64,000 bases of DNA from Frigoribacterium sp. Leaf263 (GTDB lineage: Bacteria; Actinomycetota; Actinomycetes; Actinomycetales; Microbacteriaceae), in contig NZ_LMMO01000004.1 in the NCBI RefSeq assembly GCF_001422285.1, forward strand, positions 310,061 through 374,060, written 5' to 3'. The notes beneath the pieces were generated by a model that saw only the letters and a program-made list of their open reading frames with translations, was not told the DNA's origin and made no database searches. The first letter of the stretch is position 1; the number at the start of each line of letters is the position of its first letter. Position numbers and translations under genes: made by a program. Shown in pieces: positions 54,050 to 61,414 of this stretch.

Positions 54050-54215
54050 CCGTTCTCCTCACCCGAACCGAGGACCAGCCCGAAGCGGGCCGCCTCCGTT
54101 CGCCAGGGATGCCCCTTTCGCGACTTCTCCTGGCATGACACCGCTGCTGCCCGCCAGAGGGTCGTTCATCGGGACATCTCTTTAGGTCCGGTTTCGTCGC
54201 ACGCGGTCAAGTGGC

Positions 54216-54250
54216 GCCTGTCCTGCGGATTCGCGTATGCCTGTCCCGCA
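54216..54250 (+). repeat. Direct repeat upstream of the recombinase
   Basis: GCCTGTCCTGCG (54216-54227) and GCCTGTCCCGCA (54239-54250) are 23 bp apart, 40-80 bp before the recombinase start. This is a possible recombinase binding site or an element end. Confidence 0.4.
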
Positions 54251-54291
54251 AAAATGCCCGGTGAAGGGGGTCTGAGCGCTACAGCCGTCGG

Positions 54292-54861
54292 ATGCTAGTC
54301 GGATACGCCCGCGTCTCGACCTCGGGGCAGGATCTCGCAGCACAGCGTGATGGTCTTGCAGCGCTCGGTGTTGACGATCAACACGTGCATGTTGACCACG
54401 GCTTGTCAGGCACGACTCGAGCCCGCCCGGGCCTTCGTGAGGCATTGGCCGCGTGCCGGGCCGGCGATGTGCTCGTCGTCACGAAGCTCGACCGTCTCGC
54501 CCGCTCGCTGCGTGACGCGACCGACATCGCGGACGAGCTGACGAAGAAGGGCGTTGCCCTGAACCTCGGGGGAGCGGTCTACGACCCCACCGACCCCGTC
54601 GGCCGGCTCCTGTTCAACGTCCTCGGCATGGTCGCCGAGTTCGAGGCTGACCTTATCCGTGCCCGCACCCGAGAGGGCATGGCGATCGCCAAGGCCGCCG
54701 GCAAGCTCCGCGGCCGCAAACCCAAGCTCACCGCGTCGCAGGAGAAGCACCTCGTGCAACTGCACCGCGCAGGCGAACATACGACGAGCGAGATCGCCGA
54801 ACTGTTCGGCGTCGCCCGCTCGACGGTCTACCGGGCAATTCAGCGAGGGGAGCAGCCCTGA
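54292..54861 (+). CDS. Resolvase/invertase-type serine recombinase
   Basis: A 189-residue small serine recombinase. The catalytic serine is S9 in GYARVSTSGQDLAAQRDGL; the active-site arginine motif is TKLDRLARSLRD, with the E helix MVAEFEADLIRARTREGM. The C-terminal helix-turn-helix is TTSEIAELFGVARSTVYRAIQRG. Length is normal for the family. TACAGC lies 6 bases before the ATG. No transposase accompanies it. It opens the atypical region in which GGAGGCGCG motifs are absent and the 18-bp intergenic repeats occur. Confidence 0.92.
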   Translation: MLVGYARVSTSGQDLAAQRDGLAALGVDDQHVHVDHGLSGTTRARPGLREALAACRAGDVLVVTKLDRLARSLRDATDIADELTKKGVALNLGGAVYDPTDPVGRLLFNVLGMVAEFEADLIRARTREGMAIAKAAGKLRGRKPKLTASQEKHLVQLHRAGEHTTSEIAELFGVARSTVYRAIQRGEQP

Positions 54862-54961
54862 TGTGGTTCTTCACCCGAGTTAGAGCAAAATCAAGACCCT
54901 CCGCCGCGTAAGTCGGATTCAGCACCACCGTTGACAACGCCGCATCATGGGAGGAACTGGA

Positions 54962-55162
54962 ATGAAGCAGTCCATCGGGATGCTCGTACTTGGAGCCCTG
55001 GGGCTCATTGTCGGACTCACCTTGCTCCTGACGGCCGGTTCACCCTGGGATCCGGGTGGAAGAGGAATGCCAGTCGTGTTCGGGATCGTGGCCGGGCTTG
55101 GCGGGGGTCTAGTTCTGTTGGTGATTGGCTTCGCTCGCCTCGTAAGGGGCCCTAAGAACTAA
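54962..55162 (+). CDS. Small two-span membrane protein
   Basis: A 66-residue protein: two hydrophobic segments (MLVLGALGLIVGLTLLLTA and VVFGIVAGLGGGLVLLVIGFARLV) joined by SPWDPGGRGMP, ending in a basic RGPKN. GGAGG lies 7 bases before the ATG at 54962. No family is recognised. It lies before the first copy of the intergenic repeat. Confidence 0.65.
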   Translation: MKQSIGMLVLGALGLIVGLTLLLTAGSPWDPGGRGMPVVFGIVAGLGGGLVLLVIGFARLVRGPKN

Positions 55163-55195
55163 CCCCGCTATGTAGAGGCTCAACCGTCGGCAGAG

Positions 55196-55214
55196 CGCCC
55201 TAGAGACGATTGGT
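55196..55214 (+). repeat. Intergenic array repeat, copy 1
   Basis: GCGCCCTAGAGACGATTGG, a diverged copy of consensus TGYCCGRTAGACGATCGG, 34 bp after the stop of the 66-residue membrane protein gene. Confidence 0.55.
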
Positions 55215-55282
55215 CACCGTACCCAATTGCTCGGCGCGACCCGGCCGCAGCATCTGGGCTCAAGCCGGATAGTGTCTCGTGC

Positions 55283-55411
55283 GTGTGGACTAGCGAAGGA
55301 AAATGGCTACCGAACACCGAACGTGGCCGTCAGGTTTTCAAGTGGTGCGTGTGGGTGGGCGTAGCCGGTGTCTTGGTGTTCATCGTTGTTGTCGGTGTGC
55401 AGTCTCGGTAA
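55283..55411 (+). CDS. 42-residue single-span membrane protein
   Basis: The GTG at 55283 opens 42 codons: a hydrophilic start (MWTSEGKWLPNTERGRQVFK), one clear span (WCVWVGVAGVLVFIVVVGV) and QSR. TAGTGT (55270-55275) lies 7 bases before the start, the leaderless pattern used by most genes here. A longer open frame (55303-55509) overlaps it but has a Cys/Arg/His-rich, unprotein-like sequence. It is the only gene between array repeats 1 and 2. Confidence 0.55.
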   Translation: MWTSEGKWLPNTERGRQVFKWCVWVGVAGVLVFIVVVGVQSR

Positions 55412-55534
55412 AAGCAGTGCTTATTTCCGGCCACCACGCGACTGACAGCGAGAGCCGGCGGGAATGGTTGGGGCTCCCGCGCCTAGCAGTGGGCCGCTCG
55501 CACCACTGAGGCCTAGGTCTGAGCGATCGAGCTG

Positions 55535-55551
55535 TGTCCGATAGCCGATCC
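55535..55551 (+). repeat. Intergenic array repeat, copy 2
   Basis: TGTCCGATAGCCGATCC, one change from the consensus core, between the 42-residue and 169-residue membrane protein genes. Confidence 0.75.
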
Positions 55552-55642
55552 GCGTCCATACGCGTGCGACGGGCCTGCTGCGAGGCGTTCGTGACCAGAC
55601 GATCTCGGGAAGGGTATGACCTAACCCGAAGGAGTACGTCTG

Positions 55643-56152
55643 ATGGCCCGTTTCCGTTCTCTACCGCTTCGAGCACTCCTGCCCGTGCTCTTCGTCGTCA
55701 CGGCTGCCATGTGGCTGGGTGTCGGTGTCATCGTCATACCGGGCGATCAGCCCCTCGTAGCTCGATTGATCGGCACGGTCTTCTACGCGGGCGCAATGAC
55801 GGCCTTCTTCGGTCTGGCCATCAAGCGTGCACGGCGTGGTGCCGGCGGTGTCGACGAGCTGTCCCGGATGCAGGGGGCAGTGAAGGCCGGAGCAATCCCG
55901 CCGGACGTTGACACCTCGACCTGGATCCCGATGCTCGAGAAGCGGCAGACCCAGAACCGAAGGACGATATGGCTAGCGCCCGTCATGTTCACGGGCTTCA
56001 TAGCGCTCAGCCTCTGGCTTGCTGCTACAGCCGGTCCGGTCTGGTTCGTCTTCGGTCTGTTCTTCCTTGCTCTGCTCATCGTGTCGACGGTCAGCGCCTG
56101 GCGGGCCTACGACAAGCTCACTTGCATGCTCGACGAGCTACGAAGCAGGTAG
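55643..56152 (+). CDS. Four-span membrane protein, unknown
   Basis: A 169-residue protein with two pairs of hydrophobic spans (about 12-30, 40-60, 110-128 and 131-150) and a hydrophilic middle loop (KRARRGAGGVDELSRMQGAVKAGAIPPDVD) that is probably cytoplasmic. AAGGAG lies 8 bases before the ATG. No family is recognised. Array repeat copy 3 begins 4 bases after its stop. Confidence 0.7.
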   Translation: MARFRSLPLRALLPVLFVVTAAMWLGVGVIVIPGDQPLVARLIGTVFYAGAMTAFFGLAIKRARRGAGGVDELSRMQGAVKAGAIPPDVDTSTWIPMLEKRQTQNRRTIWLAPVMFTGFIALSLWLAATAGPVWFVFGLFFLALLIVSTVSAWRAYDKLTCMLDELRSR

Positions 56153-56156
56153 CCGC

Positions 56157-56173
56157 GCCCGGTAGCCGATCGG
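56157..56173 (+). repeat. Intergenic array repeat, copy 3
   Basis: GCCCGGTAGCCGATCGG, between converging genes: 4 bases after the stop at 56152 and 16 bases before the stop of the - strand gene at 56190. Confidence 0.8.
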
Positions 56174-56189
56174 GGAGCGGTCGGTCGGG

Positions 56190-56393
56190 CTACTTCTTGC
56201 GCCAGACCTGGCGCCGCAGGGCCAAACCGGACGCGATGTTCGCTACTCCGGCGACGATGATGCACCATGAGGCAACGGTCGAAGACCCAGACACGTCGTC
56301 GGTCCCAGGAGACGTCACCAAGAGCACGACGCCACCTATCAGGACGAAGGTGCCGACAACAGCCAGCAGGGTGCCGAGGGACTTCGCGGTCAT
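56190..56393 (-). CDS. Small two-span membrane protein
   Basis: A 67-residue protein (MTAKSLGTLLAVVGTFVLIG...) with spans at about 5-27 and 40-58 and a basic end RRQVWRKK. TACTGT on the - strand (56400-56405) is exactly 6 bases before the ATG at 56393, which sets the start against a longer frame from 56420. Single gene between array repeats 3 and 4. Confidence 0.65.
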   Translation of the reverse strand: MTAKSLGTLLAVVGTFVLIGGVVLLVTSPGTDDVSGSSTVASWCIIVAGVANIASGLALRRQVWRKK

Positions 56394-56428
56394 GACTGCA
56401 CAGTAGCTGGATGCGTCCACGGGTCGGG

Positions 56429-56445
56429 TGTCCTAAAGGCGATGG
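56429..56445 (+). repeat. Intergenic array repeat, copy 4 (diverged)
   Basis: TGTCCTAAAGGCGATGG, directly next to the stop codon (56447) of the following - strand gene. Confidence 0.5.
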
Positions 56446-56446
56446 G

Positions 56447-56923
56447 CTACCGAATGGGCGGCGTCTCTCGCCGTGCCAGTCGGCGCAGGCTTAATCCCGC
56501 CGTCAGGCCGGCACCTGATGCCGCAACGAGTCCGACGATGGCACCGGAAAGGGGATCACCGAAGAAGAGGCCCAGGGCTAGGCCTGCTGAGATGCCGACT
56601 ACTGCTGCTGCGGCCACCACCGCTGATGTCTGGCTTCTCGATCTGCCCCAGCGGGGGCGCTGCCGCCACAGCGATGCGCTGACGAGTCCGGCAACCGCTC
56701 CGATGAGGGCGAAGACCGCGGCAGCGGGAACTGCGTAGACGAGCGCGATGACGATCCATCCCGCGATCCCGGCGCCGTCGAGTCCGGCGAGGGCACTCCA
56801 CACGACGATCCACACGATGGGCAGCAGCAGCGCACATCCCGCGCCTACCGCTGCCCCCGTCCCGACCAAAACGCGCACATCCGACCGCGGCGCGCGTCCC
56901 GGACGCTCAATGACAACGCTCAT
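56447..56923 (-). CDS. Four-span membrane protein, unknown
   Basis: A 158-residue protein with four Ala/Gly/Val-rich spans (about 20-42, 54-82, 100-120 and 126-145) and Arg-rich loops (RQRPRWGRSRSQ). GGGGGAG is 6 bases before the ATG at 56923. Small glycine-zipper-like patterns (GAVAGLVSA) are present. No family is recognised. Single gene between array repeats 4 and 5. Confidence 0.65.
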   Translation of the reverse strand: MSVVIERPGRAPRSDVRVLVGTGAAVGAGCALLLPIVWIVVWSALAGLDGAGIAGWIVIALVYAVPAAAVFALIGAVAGLVSASLWRQRPRWGRSRSQTSAVVAAAAVVGISAGLALGLFFGDPLSGAIVGLVAASGAGLTAGLSLRRLARRETPPIR

Positions 56924-57053
56924 GAGGGCTCCCCCTTCCCCATGAGGCTAGGGCTTGCACCCAGGCATGGGCATCCCCCCGACCAGGTGCGCCGACTCTC
57001 CTGAAGGTACGAGCTACGCAGCACAATTAACGGCGAGGGGAAGGGGGCGTCAG

Positions 57054-57070
57054 TGTCCGATAGACGATCC
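57054..57070 (+). repeat. Intergenic array repeat, copy 5
   Basis: TGTCCGATAGACGATCC, 1 base before the stop codon of the - strand HxlR gene. Confidence 0.8.
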
Positions 57071-57071
57071 T

Positions 57072-57431
57072 CTACCGAGGAACCACCTCGACCTCTGCGT
57101 CGGGTGTCGGCGGGACGGACAGCGCCCAGGCATTCATCGACTCAAGCACGGGCCGGAGCCCCTGCCCCGTCGGGGTGAGCTCGTAGACGACGCGCGGCGG
57201 GATCTCGGAGTACGCCGTCCTGGTGACGAGGCCCGACGTCTCGAACTTCCGGAGGCGGTTGGTGAGGGTGTGCGCGCTGATGCCGGGCAGTGCCTCCTTC
57301 AGCTCGGTGAAACGAGCCGGGCCCTCGAGGAGCTCTCGCACGATGAGCGTTGCCCAGGGGCCGTCGAGCAGTGTCAGGAACTTCGCGATGCCGCATTCGG
57401 GCCAGATCTCCCCACAGAAAGCCATGAACAT
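57072..57431 (-). CDS. HxlR-family (YtfH-like) redox-type regulator
   Basis: A 119-residue winged-helix protein: CGIAKFLTLLDGPWATLIVRELLEGPARFTELKEALPGISAHTLTNRLRKFETSGLVTRTAYSEIPPRVVYELTPTGQGL. Cysteines at the N-terminus (FCGEIWPECG) fit redox- or electrophile-sensing members. The ATG at 57431 is preferred to a TTG at 57437. It is divergent from an NmrA-type reductase with an inverted repeat between them, a known partnership. Confidence 0.88.
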   Translation of the reverse strand: MFMAFCGEIWPECGIAKFLTLLDGPWATLIVRELLEGPARFTELKEALPGISAHTLTNRLRKFETSGLVTRTAYSEIPPRVVYELTPTGQGLRPVLESMNAWALSVPPTPDAEVEVVPR

Positions 57432-57450
57432 GGACAATACGCCATTAGTG

Positions 57451-57465
57451 CAGTTGACGTAACTG
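57451..57465. promoter_or_regulatory. Operator-like inverted repeat CAGTT-N5-AACTG
   Basis: A perfect 5-bp arm repeat, extending imperfectly to GTGCAGTT...AACTGGTGCAC, in the 59 bp between the HxlR and NmrA genes. It probably binds the HxlR protein. Confidence 0.6.
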
Positions 57466-57490
57466 GTGCACCAGATGCATTGATAGCTTC

Positions 57491-58339
57491 ATGACCTATC
57501 TCATCCACGGCGCTACTGGCGCCCAGGGCTCCCCAGTCGTCGCATCCCTTCTCGCTTCCGGCGCCGCCGTCACCGCGGCGGTCCGCGACCCGTCCGCCTA
57601 TGAGGGAGGCGGCGCGCCCGTCGCCGTCGACCTGATGTCGGTCGCGTCCCTCGCGGCGGCCTACGCGGGCGTCGACGGCGTCTTCGTGCACCTTCCGGTC
57701 GGCGACGCCGCCCAGCAGCTCGCGCATGCCCGGACGATCGTCGCAGCCGTCGAGCAGGCACGGCCGGCCCGGGTGGTCGTCTCGACCAGCGGGTACCCGA
57801 CGGAGGGCGACGGCGCGGCTGAGAGTCCCGTCGGCGTCCTCACTGCCGGTCTGCGGGCGACCGGGGCCTCCGTCGCCGTCGCGGCCCCGCGCCTCTTCCT
57901 CGAGAACCTGCTGCTGCCGCCGGTCGCCGCGGGCGTGGAGCAGGAGGGCGTCCTCCGCTACCCGATCCGTGACGACTACGCCGTGTCGTGGAGCTCGCAC
58001 CTCGACGTGGCCGACGTCGTCGCACGACTGCTGCAGGACGGCTCCGTGACCGGTGTCGTCGGGGTCGGTGCGCTGCCCGGCCTCGTTGGCTCCGACCTCG
58101 CGGCTGGCTTCGCCGCGGCCTCGGGCACGAGCGTGCGGTTCGAGGCGCAGGACGTCGACGAATTCGGCCGCGTCATCGAGCCCCTCTTCGGATCAGCCGG
58201 AGCGGACCCTGTCGTGGCCTCGTACCGGTGGCGGGCCACCCTGCCCTCCGAGCTCATCGACCCTGCCACGAGCGCACAGCAGCGGCTCGGGCTGAGCCCG
58301 CGCACCGTCGAGCAGTGGCTCAAGGACCTTCGGGCCTGA
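57491..58339 (+). CDS. NmrA-like NAD(P)H reductase (QOR2/azoreductase-type)
   Basis: A 282-residue atypical SDR: YLIHGATGAQGSPVVASLLASGAAVTAAVRDP (Rossmann G-x-x-G-x-x-G), a VDGVFVHLPVGD strand, VVVSTSGYPTE, and the NmrA substrate segment APRLFLENLLLPPV. Related proteins (QorB type) reduce quinones or bind NADP as redox sensors. With the divergent HxlR gene it makes a self-contained response pair inside one array interval. Confidence 0.87.
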   Translation: MTYLIHGATGAQGSPVVASLLASGAAVTAAVRDPSAYEGGGAPVAVDLMSVASLAAAYAGVDGVFVHLPVGDAAQQLAHARTIVAAVEQARPARVVVSTSGYPTEGDGAAESPVGVLTAGLRATGASVAVAAPRLFLENLLLPPVAAGVEQEGVLRYPIRDDYAVSWSSHLDVADVVARLLQDGSVTGVVGVGALPGLVGSDLAAGFAAASGTSVRFEAQDVDEFGRVIEPLFGSAGADPVVASYRWRATLPSELIDPATSAQQRLGLSPRTVEQWLKDLRA

Positions 58340-58366
58340 CCCGTTCGCTGTACGACAGCGAGGGCT

Positions 58367-58400
58367 GCTCCCCGACCGAGGCGATCTTCAGTGGGGGAGC
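58367..58400 (+). terminator. Weak hairpin after the NmrA gene
   Basis: GCTCCCC (58367-58373) pairs with GGGGAGC (58394-58400) around a 20-base loop, 27 bp after the stop. Confidence 0.4.
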
Positions 58401-58467
58401 GGTTCTGATCTGGCCAGGGCCCGCTCGTGGTGTTCGTCGGCGCTAGTCACAAACGATCGTTTCTCCA

Positions 58468-58485
58468 TGCCCGGTAGGGGATCGC
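58468..58485 (+). repeat. Intergenic array repeat, copy 6, with AAACGATCGTTT palindrome
   Basis: TGCCCGGTAGGGGATCGC. Five bases upstream is the 12-bp palindrome AAACGATCGTTT (58451-58462). The whole 34-bp block recurs at copy 7 with few changes. Confidence 0.75.
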
Positions 58486-58506
58486 TCGCCGGTCACCGAC
58501 GCGTCG

Positions 58507-58956
58507 TCACGACGCGACGATCTCGTATTCGGCGTCCATCTCAGATGCGAGGCCTTCCAGGTCGACGGCCGACGGCTCACCGGTAGCCACCCCGGTGAGG
58601 TCCACCACCATCCAGTTGCCACCGTGCACCAACGGCACAGGACCTTGCTGGGTATCGCTCCACAGGGTTAGAGCCTTATCCAGTGCCGCCTGGTCTTTGT
58701 AGAGGTCGATCTGCACGTGAGGCAGGCACAGCACTTGGTCCGTAGGCACGGAATCGCCGTCCATCGGGGTGACAGGGTCTCCGGCAGGGTCGGTGTCGCA
58801 GCCGAGGTGTTCGTCAACGGCGGAGACGAGTTGGTCCATCGACGTGAAGGTTGGCAGGTCGTCGGCCCCCGCCTCAGCGGATCCGCTGCATCCTGATAGC
58901 AGTAGGCAGAGAACGCCTGCACCTGCAGAGGCGTCGAGGATGCGTCGTCGGATCAT
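58507..58956 (-). CDS. Small lipoprotein, unknown
   Basis: A 149-residue lipoprotein. Signal peptide with lipobox LSGC (cysteine at residue 23), a short Ser/Ala/Asp linker, then an acidic domain with two further cysteines (LGCDTDPAG, VLCLPHVQ) that may form a disulfide. It ends VDLEGLASEMDAEYEIVAS. No family is recognised. It is exported and membrane-tethered. Confidence 0.7.
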   Translation of the reverse strand: MIRRRILDASAGAGVLCLLLSGCSGSAEAGADDLPTFTSMDQLVSAVDEHLGCDTDPAGDPVTPMDGDSVPTDQVLCLPHVQIDLYKDQAALDKALTLWSDTQQGPVPLVHGGNWMVVDLTGVATGEPSAVDLEGLASEMDAEYEIVAS

Positions 58957-59082
58957 CGTGTCCTACCCTTCGCGACAATGCGGCTGGTGCTGCTGCGAGC
59001 ATACGCACCCCCTGCAGCTCAACGGACCGTCCTCTGCTCGGTTCGTCCCGTTGGGGGATCCTCCAGCGGCGGAGATCGCAGA

Positions 59083-59099
59083 CGATCGTTTTCGGGTCA
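59083..59099 (-). repeat. Array repeat in reverse orientation
   Basis: On the - strand TGACCCGAAAACGATCG, a variant one base short in the middle and merged with the AAACGATCG palindrome. It separates the lipoprotein gene from the + strand gene at 59137. Confidence 0.45.
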
Positions 59100-59136
59100 A
59101 TCGCAGTCTGCGGAAACCGCACATTAGCCTCGTCAC

Positions 59137-59517
59137 ATGACGAGACGGGACGATCACGGGCGCTCCATTGACCAAGCCCAGGATGCTCTTCACCAAGCCA
59201 TGCGTGGTAGCGACGTGAGCCATCTCCGCGAGTTGCTATACGAGGGCCTGGCCTTCGAGCTGCCGAGAGAGTCAGTGGTGGGCCGTGCAGCCGATCTCGA
59301 CGCTCATGCCTCGGGGGCAACACGATTCGACAAGCTGTCGGAGCTTCATCGATCAACTCTGGAACATGATGGTCATGGCCGGACATCGTCGCTCGTGGAC
59401 ATCGTCGTAATCGATAGAGGCCACCGCATCGAGGCTCGCATGATGTACCGCCGCTTTTGGTCGATCATCGAGGGTCGTTGGCAAGTAGTGGCGGGCAGCG
59501 CCGAACCGTCCGCATGA
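59137..59517 (+). CDS. SnoaL/DUF4440-like (NTF2 fold) protein
   Basis: A 126-residue protein: DQAQDALHQAMRGSDVSHLRELLYEGLAFELPRESVVGRAADLDAHASGATRFDKL, then RRFWSIIEGRWQVVAGSAEPSA. This helix-then-sheet pattern with the final W-x-V-x-x-x-S fits the NTF2/SnoaL superfamily, which includes small enzymes and ligand binders. TAGCCT (59125-59130) lies 6 bases before the ATG (leaderless). Confidence 0.75.
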   Translation: MTRRDDHGRSIDQAQDALHQAMRGSDVSHLRELLYEGLAFELPRESVVGRAADLDAHASGATRFDKLSELHRSTLEHDGHGRTSSLVDIVVIDRGHRIEARMMYRRFWSIIEGRWQVVAGSAEPSA

Positions 59518-59592
59518 GCCCGGGGCTCGAGTTCCACGCCAGCACCCGACCGGCAAGCTGAATGCCGTCGCTCGGAAACGATCGTTTCTGCA

Positions 59593-59610
59593 TGCCCGGT
59601 AGACGATCGG
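59593..59610 (+). repeat. Intergenic array repeat, copy 7 (consensus), with AAACGATCGTTT palindrome
   Basis: TGCCCGGTAGACGATCGG, preceded 5 bases upstream by AAACGATCGTTT (59576-59587). Together with copy 6 it shows that the element can be at least 34 bp. Confidence 0.85.
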
Positions 59611-59630
59611 CGTCCGGCACACTGGTTGGC

Positions 59631-59897
59631 ATGCAAAGAGAGGTGTCCCTTGTTCTCTTGGAGGGTCTGTCGTGGCCGCTCCGTGAGAACATCCTGCTCA
59701 ATGACGAGGCGCGAACGACTTACTCGTCAGAGGAGTACGGCCTTTCTGCACGGCTGACGCAGCAGCTCTACGACTGGACCGAGTGGTGGTATGCGCACGA
59801 GATGCGTCAGTCTCCCCGCCATCGACAGTGGGCGGCTCGGCTCGTTCAAGACCTGCAAGCCGAGCTTGGCCCGGACTTCGTCGTACTTCTCGACTAG
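59631..59897 (+). CDS. Small soluble protein, unknown
   Basis: An 88-residue protein starting MQREVSLVLLEGLSWPLREN, with a helical, Trp-rich middle (RLTQQLYDWTEWWYAHEM) and the end DLQAELGPDFVVLLD. It has no signal or span. CACACT lies 7 bases before the ATG. The family is not recognised. Single gene between array repeats 7 and 8. Confidence 0.6.
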   Translation: MQREVSLVLLEGLSWPLRENILLNDEARTTYSSEEYGLSARLTQQLYDWTEWWYAHEMRQSPRHRQWAARLVQDLQAELGPDFVVLLD

Positions 59898-59920
59898 GCG
59901 CGTTGAACAGCTGGCTGGAG

Positions 59921-59937
59921 TGCCCGCTAGACGACCA
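59921..59937 (+). repeat. Intergenic array repeat, copy 8
   Basis: TGCCCGCTAGACGACCA, 23 bp after the stop of the 88-residue protein gene. The repeat itself contains the stop codon of the uncertain - strand frame at 59927. Confidence 0.65.
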
Positions 59938-60181
59938 TTGACCGCGACTCATCACAGTGGAAGGCTTCCTGCAATCGATGGAGGTCGCCATGTTCGAGGA
60001 GCGCGGGTGGTTTGCCGAGGCTGACGCGAGAGCGCTGAGGCCCGCCGAATCGGTGAACGGTGTCGATCATCGCGGTGATGCTCCCGAGACGGAGCATGGG
60101 CGTGAACCGATCCGAATTGGCCTGATCGATCGCTTCTTGCGTGGCTTTCCCTGGCATGACCGGGTTCAACGATCGCGCCAC
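59927..60181 (-). CDS. Uncertain small gene (84 codons) between array repeats
   Basis: A - strand frame from a GTG at 60181, ending inside repeat copy 8. It has a moderately high GC third position by hand count (about 73 per cent) and an unremarkable soluble sequence (GKATQEAIDQANSDRF...). A rival + strand frame starts at the ATG at 59990 with GGAGG 5 bases upstream (64 residues). I cannot decide; one gene in this interval is expected from the pattern of the array. Confidence 0.3.
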   Translation of the reverse strand: MARSLNPVMPGKATQEAIDQANSDRFTPMLRLGSITAMIDTVHRFGGPQRSRVSLGKPPALLEHGDLHRLQEAFHCDESRSMVV

Positions 60182-60199
60182 TAGCTACCGGGCCACGTC

Positions 60200-60217
60200 C
60201 GTCCGATATTCGATCGG
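60200..60217 (+). repeat. Intergenic array repeat, copy 9
   Basis: CGTCCGATATTCGATCGG, directly next to the stop codon (60218) of the following - strand gene. Confidence 0.65.
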
Positions 60218-60658
60218 CTACTGGTCGTCAGGGTCCGGGTAGGAGCCGAGATCTATCGTCGCTCGTTTGCCCTCGTTGTCTGTGGCCGTGATGTCGATCA
60301 AGGCGCTGCCGTCTGGGGTGGACGCGGTCAAGAACACCAAGGTGCCGAGTTGGTCTGTCGTCGTGACGATGACATCGGCGGGGTCGACCGTCGCGAAGGC
60401 GTTTGCGAGGGTGTCGACATCAGACATTGTGTACTTGAATCCGGGCGTCACGTAGCGGCAGACGTCATGCGTGTCCGACGCGTCCCTCGAGGCCGAGATC
60501 AAGGCCCTCAGGGCTGCTTCGGAAGTGCGTACCCCGCGGCCGCAACTCATCGACTGAACAGCAGCGATGGTGGTGCCGATGAGGACGACCGAGCCTGCCA
60601 GTGCTGCCCAACGAAGGCCCGTGCGTCGAGGCGAGGCGACGGTGTCCGCAGAGTCCAT
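60218..60658 (-). CDS. Membrane-anchored exported protein, unknown
   Basis: A 146-residue protein with one N-terminal span (about 15-34, LRWAALAGSVVLIGTTIAAV) and a small extracytoplasmic domain with two cysteines (MSCGRGVR, DVCRYVTPG). The domain pattern (EAALRALISAS, GFKYTMSDVDTLANAFATVDPADVIVTTTDQLGTLVFLTA) is alpha/beta. TACGTT (60666-60671, - strand) is 7 bases before the ATG. No family is recognised. Confidence 0.65.
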   Translation of the reverse strand: MDSADTVASPRRTGLRWAALAGSVVLIGTTIAAVQSMSCGRGVRTSEAALRALISASRDASDTHDVCRYVTPGFKYTMSDVDTLANAFATVDPADVIVTTTDQLGTLVFLTASTPDGSALIDITATDNEGKRATIDLGSYPDPDDQ

Positions 60659-60686
60659 GGGGATGAACGTAGCGGTATGGAAGGCC

Positions 60687-60704
60687 TGTCTCGATAAACC
60701 ATCG
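60687..60704 (+). repeat. Intergenic array repeat, copy 10 (diverged)
   Basis: TGTCTCGATAAACCATCG, between two - strand genes, 20 bp before the stop of the lipoprotein gene at 60724. Confidence 0.5.
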
Positions 60705-60723
60705 TTCACAGGGCCTGGTTCGT

Positions 60724-61170
60724 CTACTCGGCTGTCAGGGTGATGGGCAGTTCAGCTGCCGCCCCTTCTCCGGCGGAGGACGTCACGGTGAGAACTGCAT
60801 CTCCGGCGGGGATGTCGGCCGGAAGCTGAAACGTGCCGGCGGCAGTGAAGCGCGGGCCGGTAGCACTCTCGATCGTCCCGAGTTGGCGGGACCCGGAACT
60901 TGCCGTCGGTGTGATCGTGATCTCGATGTCTTCGGCGGGCTGGTTCGTCCCGCCCGCGTCCTCGCATCTCGAGGTCATCCAGTCCACGCTGAGCTTGATC
61001 TCTCCGCCCGGTCTCAGATCTGAGCTGCCGAGGACGATCTCCTTGACGGCGCAGGAGCCTGAGGCGGTGCCGCCCGTCACGGGTGCGCAGCCTGAGACGA
61101 TCACGAGCAGCAGTGTCATCCCGCCCACGGATCGTGGCACGCTCGCCGTGAGGCCCTTCTTATCGCGCAT
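60724..61170 (-). CDS. Small lipoprotein with a beta-sandwich-like domain
   Basis: A 148-residue lipoprotein: lipobox VSGC (cysteine at residue 28), then GGTASGSCAVKEIVLGSSDLRPGGEIKLSVDWM, a Cys pair that could bridge, and a C-terminal strand series ending DAVLTVTSSAGEGAAAELPITLTAE. This resembles a small immunoglobulin-like domain; the fold is an inference. It is outside the membrane and tethered by lipid. Confidence 0.65.
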   Translation of the reverse strand: MRDKKGLTASVPRSVGGMTLLLVIVSGCAPVTGGTASGSCAVKEIVLGSSDLRPGGEIKLSVDWMTSRCEDAGGTNQPAEDIEITITPTASSGSRQLGTIESATGPRFTAAGTFQLPADIPAGDAVLTVTSSAGEGAAAELPITLTAE

Positions 61171-61198
61171 GTCCGCAGCTAAACATGACCGAGGTGCC

Positions 61199-61214
61199 GC
61201 CCGAAAGGGGATCC
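61199..61214 (+). repeat. Intergenic array repeat, copy 11 (diverged)
   Basis: GCCCGAAAGGGGATCC, upstream of the lipoprotein gene start. Confidence 0.45.
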
Positions 61215-61304
61215 CTCACCGAGATCGATTCCGGACTGACCTATCGAGACAATCTAGGTCCAGCAACTGCGGGGGAGTGGTCGCGGCCCTCGGTCGTCCG
61301 GGGA

Positions 61305-61321
61305 CCGATCGTCTTTCGGAC
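61305..61321 (-). repeat. Intergenic array repeat, copy 12, reverse orientation
   Basis: On the - strand GTCCGAAAGACGATCGG. It precedes the three-gene DUF3500 cluster. Confidence 0.6.
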
Positions 61322-61414
61322 GGTCTTACGACACTTGAAACCGATCTGGCCCTCATAACCAGCTCATAGATTTCTCATCGGATTGACCAAGCCGAGGTCC
61401 TTAGCTTTGCCCAC

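Noticed and set aside
55303..55509. 68-codon frame beginning MATEHRTWPS
   Set aside because: It is rich in Cys, Arg and His, with no structure-like pattern; the overlapping 42-codon frame has a clear span and a leaderless promoter.
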